A stretch of DNA of 64,000 nucleotides from Saccharopolyspora elongata (GTDB lineage: Bacteria; Actinomycetota; Actinomycetes; Mycobacteriales; Pseudonocardiaceae), in the NCBI RefSeq assembly GCF_004348985.1, contig NZ_SMKW01000042.1:1-64000 (forward strand), read 5' to 3'. Position numbers and translations under genes: made by a program. Below, piece after piece: positions 60,344-64,000 of this stretch (position 1 is the stretch's first letter; each line of letters begins with the position of its first letter). The notes under the pieces are model-generated. The model ran no database searches. It was given only the letters and a program-made list of their open reading frames with translations, and was not told the DNA's origin.

Positions 60344-61132
60344 TCATCCGCCGACCTCCGGCTGCGGCTCGCCGAACCGCTCCCGCAACACCTCCTGCAA
60401 CACGTCCGGCCGGTCGGTGACCAGCCCGTCCACGCCGAGATCCAGCAGCTCCCGCATCTCCACGGCATCGTCGACGGTCCACACGTGGACCTCCATGCCC
60501 CAGCGATGAGCCTGGCGCACGAAGCGGGAGTCGATCAAACGCAGCCGCCCGAACCCCGTCGGCACCTGCGTCGCGCCGCCGACCACCGCCGACCGCAACG
60601 GCCAGCCGCCCCACCGCGAGCTCAACCACAGCAACCCGGCCGATCGACGCCCGGTCGAGGTGAGCAGCCGCGGCCCGACGGCCCGCCGCATCGCGGCCAG
60701 CCGGTGCTCGGCGAACGACGCCAGGCACACCCGGTCCCAGGCGTTGTGCCTGCGCAGCGTCCGCAGCACCGGCCCCACCGCCGAGTCCGCCTTGACGTCG
60801 ATGTTGAAGAACATCTCCGGCAGCTCCTCCAGCGCGGCGTCCAGCCGGCACACCGGTTCCCGGCCGCCGATGAGTGCCGAGCCGACGGCCGACCAGGGCA
60901 GCCGCTCGATGGGGCCGCGGCCGTCCGTGGTGCGGTCCAGCGTCGCGTCGTGGTTCACCACCACGACGCCGTCCGCCGTCGCGTGGACGTCGGTCTCGAT
61001 GTAGCGGTAACCCTTGTCGGCGGCGCGGCGGAACGCGGCCAGCGAGTTCTCCAGATCGTGCAGTTCCCCGAGGTGCCACCCGCGGTGGGCGAACGCGCGG
61101 GGCCGGGGACCGGACAGGAAAGGATGCGTCAC
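60344..61132 (-). CDS. Glycerophosphodiester phosphodiesterase
   Basis: A 262-residue cytosolic GDPD enzyme that cleaves glycerophosphodiesters to glycerol-3-phosphate and an alcohol. The TIM-barrel motifs are visible: AFAHRGW near residue 11 (catalytic His), ENSLAAFRRAADKGYRYIETD with the metal Glu/Asp pair, VVNHDATLDRTTDG (second His), and VHVWTVDDAVEMRELLDLGVDG near the C-terminus. GTG 61132 is the first start that leaves the complete domain. No signal peptide. Confidence 0.9.
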   Translation of the reverse strand: MTHPFLSGPRPRAFAHRGWHLGELHDLENSLAAFRRAADKGYRYIETDVHATADGVVVVNHDATLDRTTDGRGPIERLPWSAVGSALIGGREPVCRLDAALEELPEMFFNIDVKADSAVGPVLRTLRRHNAWDRVCLASFAEHRLAAMRRAVGPRLLTSTGRRSAGLLWLSSRWGGWPLRSAVVGGATQVPTGFGRLRLIDSRFVRQAHRWGMEVHVWTVDDAVEMRELLDLGVDGLVTDRPDVLQEVLRERFGEPQPEVGG

Positions 61133-61200
61133 GCCCGCAACTCTGCCCGATCGGCGTGCCTGCACCGCGCAGGCGGGGCCCTTGGCTAACGTGATCGATC

Positions 61201-61554
61201 GTGGAAACCTCCGACCTGCCGTCCCGCCGCCCACGCCAAGCCAGGCACTGCGCGTGGTGCGGACGGCGCGTCCCGGAGTCGGGCAGGCAAGGACGTCCCC
61301 GCCTGTACTGCGCGCAGTCCTGCCGCCAACGCGCCTACGAGCGCCGCACCGCGGTGCAACGCGGCGGCCTCCCGGAAGACGCGGTGGTGCTCTCCGCCGC
61401 CGAGCTCGCGGATCTGCAGGACCGGCTGTTCCAGCTGCGTTGCGCGGCCGAAGACGTGGTCACGGCCATCGAGGACGCCGCCGACCACGCCGAACTGCGC
61501 AAGCTCGCGACCCAGGTGGTGGCCGTGGCCGGGGAGCTCGAGCGGCTGCGGTGA
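61201..61554 (+). CDS. Small protein with N-terminal zinc-ribbon-like motif
   Basis: A 117-residue protein. Residues ~17-45 have CAWCGRRVP and LYCAQSCRQRAYERR, a CxxC...CxxxC arrangement plus a basic helix as in FCS/MYM-type or HTH-associated zinc fingers of DNA-binding proteins. The C-terminal ~55 residues form an acidic helical hairpin (LADLQDRLFQLRCAAEDVVT). Function is unknown; nucleic-acid binding is likely. GTG start, 68 bases from the divergent GDPD gene. Confidence 0.65.
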   Translation: METSDLPSRRPRQARHCAWCGRRVPESGRQGRPRLYCAQSCRQRAYERRTAVQRGGLPEDAVVLSAAELADLQDRLFQLRCAAEDVVTAIEDAADHAELRKLATQVVAVAGELERLR

Positions 61555-61629
61555 GACGAACGGAGCATTGTGCGGACCGGCCGGGGTGGCCAGGATGAGT
61601 TGGTCCCCAGCGGTGGCGAGGAATCGACG

Positions 61630-62268
61630 GTGCCCGCACGTCCCGTAGTCCGCGGCTTGCGCCGCGCCGACCTGATCAGCCAGGACCCGATAGCTTCGGC
61701 GGTCTTCTACCGGGGCCTGCTCGACTGGACCCCGGCGCCGACCGGCGTCGGCTTCGACTGCTGGGTGGGCAACCGCCGCTGCGCCGCGATGCGCTCCCCG
61801 CGCGGCCGCGAACTGCCCGGCTGGCGCCCCATGTTCGCCGGCACCACCCAGGACGGCTCGCTGACCGGGCCCGACGACGCGGTCGCGCTCATCGCAAAGG
61901 GGCGGGCCCAGCACGGGCCGTGGGCGCCGAGCCCGCGGCCGGGCGAGCCCTGCTGGATCGAGCTGTGCACGGCGGTCCCGGACCGCGCCGACGCCTTCTG
62001 GGCGGAAATCCTGAGCTGGTCCGTGCACGCGGACCAGTACCTCGCCCACGGCCGGCCGCTGGCGTCCCGCACGATGCGGCGGCCGGCCGGCTGGGGCTGG
62101 CTGTGCTACTTCGCGGTGGAGGACGTCGAGGCGATCAGCGCCCGGGTGGTGGAGCTGGGCGGTGAAACCGTCGACCGCGCCGATCACCCACTGCTGGGCG
62201 CGACCGCGGTGGTGTCCGACCCGGCCGGAGCGACGATCGGCCTGGCCGCGGCCGACAAGTGGGGCTGA
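61630..62268 (+). CDS. VOC (glyoxalase/bleomycin-resistance) superfamily protein
   Basis: A 212-residue protein of two beta-alpha-beta-beta-beta modules: first ~10-95 (DLISQDPIASAVFYRGLLDW), second ~105-205 (CWIELCTAVPDRADAFWAEI, LCYFAVEDVEAISARVVELG). Two-module VOC proteins bind small molecules or act as dioxygenases or isomerases; ligand unknown. GTG 61630, with GAGGAA upstream, removes a non-homologous leader. It converges with the recombinase gene, six bases apart. Confidence 0.8.
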   Translation: MPARPVVRGLRRADLISQDPIASAVFYRGLLDWTPAPTGVGFDCWVGNRRCAAMRSPRGRELPGWRPMFAGTTQDGSLTGPDDAVALIAKGRAQHGPWAPSPRPGEPCWIELCTAVPDRADAFWAEILSWSVHADQYLAHGRPLASRTMRRPAGWGWLCYFAVEDVEAISARVVELGGETVDRADHPLLGATAVVSDPAGATIGLAAADKWG

Positions 62269-62274
62269 CGGCGG

Positions 62275-63240
62275 CTAGCCGCCGGAGAGCTCGCCGAGCA
62301 CCTGCAACGTCCGGTTGGCGCGCACGGACAACCGCTGCTCGCGCGCGGTCACGTCGATGTAGGTCTGGCTGGAGTTGATCGACGAGTGCCCGAGCAGCTT
62401 GGCGATCTCGGCGGCGCTCGCCCCGTCCTCGGCGAGCCGAGTCGCGAAGGTGTGCCGCAGCGCGTGCACCATCGCGCCCGGCTGCACCCGGTCGGAGACG
62501 CCCGCCGCCCGCAGGGACTGCCGCACCAGGTACTGCAGGCCGCCCCGGCGCAGCGCCTCGCCGTGATGATCGACGAACAGCGGCTCGCCGCCGGGCAGCC
62601 GGTCGCCGAACCGCACCCGCCGCGACTCCAGGTAGCTCTGGATCAGCGAGTCCAGGGTGTCCTCGATGGGGATGGACCGGTTCTTGCCGCCCTTGCCGTG
62701 CACGTGCAGCCGGCGATCCCCCGCCCGGCCGGCCAGCGAGCCGACGGTCAGCTCCAGCAGCTCGGCCGAGCGCACCCCGGTGCACAGCAGCGTGGCGAGC
62801 ACGGCGAGATCGCGCTCCGGCCACGGATTCCGCGCCTGCCGGGCCCCGGCGGCCACCGTGCGCAGCAGCCGCTCGGGGGTGTCCTCGCCCTGCAGCGGCT
62901 TCGGCGTGGAGGGGGCGTTACGCGGCTTCGGCACCACCTGCATCGGATTGCCGGACACCGCGCCCTCGATCACCAGGAATCCGAAGAACCCGTTCCAGGT
63001 CGACCAGGCCCGGATCACCGACGAGGCGGACCGCGACGCGGCGAACCGCGCGAACGCCGACCGCAGCACCGAGGCGGTGACCAGGTCCACGGCCAGCCGG
63101 TCGGCGCCGGTGCCGGTGAGCTCGACCAGCTCACCGGCCACCGACTCCAGGTCGCGGCGGTAGGCGCGCAGCGAATTGGCCGCGAGCTTCCTGGCCTGCA
63201 GGTGCTCCAGGTAGATCTCGATCAACCGCGCCACGTCCAC
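62275..63240 (-). CDS. Tyrosine recombinase (XerC/XerD-like)
   Basis: A 321-residue site-specific recombinase: N-terminal core-binding domain ~1-100 and catalytic domain ~120-321. Catalytic residues are present: Arg in CTGVRSAELLEL, Lys in HGKGGKNRSIP, His-x2-Arg in MVHALRHTFATR, His in LLGHSSINSSQ and the nucleophile Tyr in SSQTYIDVTARE. Length and motifs fit XerC/D rather than phage integrases, so it probably resolves chromosome dimers; a stand-alone integrase is the alternative. No att-like repeat is evident nearby. Confidence 0.88.
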   Translation of the reverse strand: MDVARLIEIYLEHLQARKLAANSLRAYRRDLESVAGELVELTGTGADRLAVDLVTASVLRSAFARFAASRSASSVIRAWSTWNGFFGFLVIEGAVSGNPMQVVPKPRNAPSTPKPLQGEDTPERLLRTVAAGARQARNPWPERDLAVLATLLCTGVRSAELLELTVGSLAGRAGDRRLHVHGKGGKNRSIPIEDTLDSLIQSYLESRRVRFGDRLPGGEPLFVDHHGEALRRGGLQYLVRQSLRAAGVSDRVQPGAMVHALRHTFATRLAEDGASAAEIAKLLGHSSINSSQTYIDVTAREQRLSVRANRTLQVLGELSGG

Positions 63241-63294
63241 GCCGCACCTCCCCGGTGATCAACTCGGGTAGATGAAACCAGACGGCACCGACAA

Positions 63295-64000
63295 TCAGCT
63301 GTTGCGGATGAACCGGTCGAGCACGCGGGTGCCGAACTTCAGCGAGTCCACCGGGACCCGCTCGTCGACGCCGTGGAACAGGGCGGCGAAGTCGAGGTCC
63401 GCGGGCAGCTTCAACGGCGCGAAGCCGAAGCAGTTCATGCCCAGCCGGCTGAACGACTTCGCGTCGGTGCCGCCGGACATCATGTAGGGCAGCGCCTTCG
63501 CCCCCGGGTCCTCGGCGAGCAGCGACGCGGTCATCACGTCGACGATGCGCCCCTCGAACTTGGTCTCCACCGGCGGCAACCCGACCCACTCCCGCTCCAC
63601 GTCGGGCCCGAGGAGCTCGGCCAGCTCGCGGTCGAAGGCCTCCTCGCGACCGGGCAGGATCCGGCAGTCCACGGCGGCCTCGGCCACCGACGGGATCACG
63701 TTGTGCTTGTACCCGGCGGTGAGCATCGTCGGGTTCGCGGTGTCGCGCAGCGTGGCGCCGACGATCCGCGACAGGTTCCCGAGCTTGGCGACGGCGCCCT
63801 CGATGTCGTTCTCCGGGAAGTCCCAGCCGGTGATCTCGGTGACGCCGGCGAGGAACTCGCGAACCGAGTCGGTCAGCACCAGCGGGAACCGGTGGTTGCC
63901 GAGCTTCGCCACGGCCTCGGAGAGCTTGGTGACGGCGTTGTCGTCGTGCACCATCGAGCCGTGCCCGGCACGTGCCCGCACCCGCAGCTTCAGCCAGCGG
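63295..64000 (-). CDS. M20-family metallopeptidase/deacylase (partial)
   Basis: The 3' ~235 codons of a peptidase; the start lies beyond the window end. It shows VRARAGHGSMVHDDNAVTKL (dimerisation-domain beginning with the conserved AGHGS), LTAGYKHNVIPSVAEAAVDCRILPG (metal/substrate region) and the C-terminal SGGTDAKSFSRLGMNCFGFAPL with the zinc ligand Asp/His-like residues. M20 enzymes hydrolyse dipeptides or N-acyl amino acids. The N-terminal metal site is outside, so activity cannot be judged. Confidence 0.85.
   Translation of the reverse strand, partial: RWLKLRVRARAGHGSMVHDDNAVTKLSEAVAKLGNHRFPLVLTDSVREFLAGVTEITGWDFPENDIEGAVAKLGNLSRIVGATLRDTANPTMLTAGYKHNVIPSVAEAAVDCRILPGREEAFDRELAELLGPDVEREWVGLPPVETKFEGRIVDVMTASLLAEDPGAKALPYMMSGGTDAKSFSRLGMNCFGFAPLKLPADLDFAALFHGVDERVPVDSLKFGTRVLDRFIRNS

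Noticed and set aside
62275..63240. Integrase of a genomic island with att sites
   Set aside because: Motifs and length fit XerC/D, the flanks are conserved housekeeping-type genes and no tRNA gene or direct repeat was seen.

Overview
The window is very GC-rich, densely coded chromosomal DNA from a filamentous actinomycete. Codon use, frequent GTG/TTG starts, ATGA/GTGA overlaps, RbpA, the lnt-ppm1 pair and an NAD-dependent glutamate dehydrogenase all fit. The gene mix looks most like Pseudonocardiaceae (Saccharopolyspora-like); the genus is an inference. Nothing indicates a plasmid or prophage.

Layout. 1-5 kb: AraC regulator, thioesterase, and a four-gene ECF-type uptake transporter (S component, EcfT, two ATPases) preceded by a LacI-like operator. 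5-12 kb: small membrane proteins, a SerA-like dehydrogenase coupled to a DUF1015 gene, a secreted NLP/NPP1 protein, an alpha/beta hydrolase, a GlxA-type regulator and a DksA-like protein. 12-18.6 kb: TerC, a membrane-anchored molybdopterin oxidoreductase, a drug-efflux MFS/SDR/regulator cluster (regulator frameshifted) and a scar of two truncated genes. 18.6-30 kb: glutamate dehydrogenase and a narGHJI operon whose narG is destroyed by deletions, a solitary TnpB insertion and a 3' frameshift, while narH, narJ and narI are intact. 30-37.5 kb: TetR/hydrolase, exported EEP-fold protein, LysR/EamA pair and a MoxR/CoxE-type pair. 37.5-39.2 kb: an IS701-type element in repeat-rich DNA. 39.2-48.7 kb: an APH(3'')-type streptomycin kinase, a 1579-residue TPR-CHAT protease, a glycerophosphotransferase-like gene carrying an 8-bp coding tandem repeat that sets its reading frame, and a STAND/NB-ARC-TPR ATPase. 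48.8-55.4 kb: DUF3574, hydrolase, amino-acid permease, and a TetR-controlled thioesterase/enoyl-CoA hydratase/acyl-CoA ligase operon sharing GATC-rich palindromes. 55.5-64 kb: conserved core genes (lnt, ppm1, rbpA, UMF1-type MFS, GDPD, zinc-ribbon protein, VOC protein, tyrosine recombinase, M20 peptidase running off the end).

The most unusual stretch is 40-48.7 kb: a caspase-like CHAT protease, a STAND ATPase and a gene that could be switched by repeat slippage lie side by side, which is the composition of regulated-death or defence modules. Two families of intergenic palindromes are also spread through the window, and an IS end appears to lie at the centre of one copy. Four genes carry apparent single-base indels in GC-rich runs, so part of the pseudogene signal could be assembly error.
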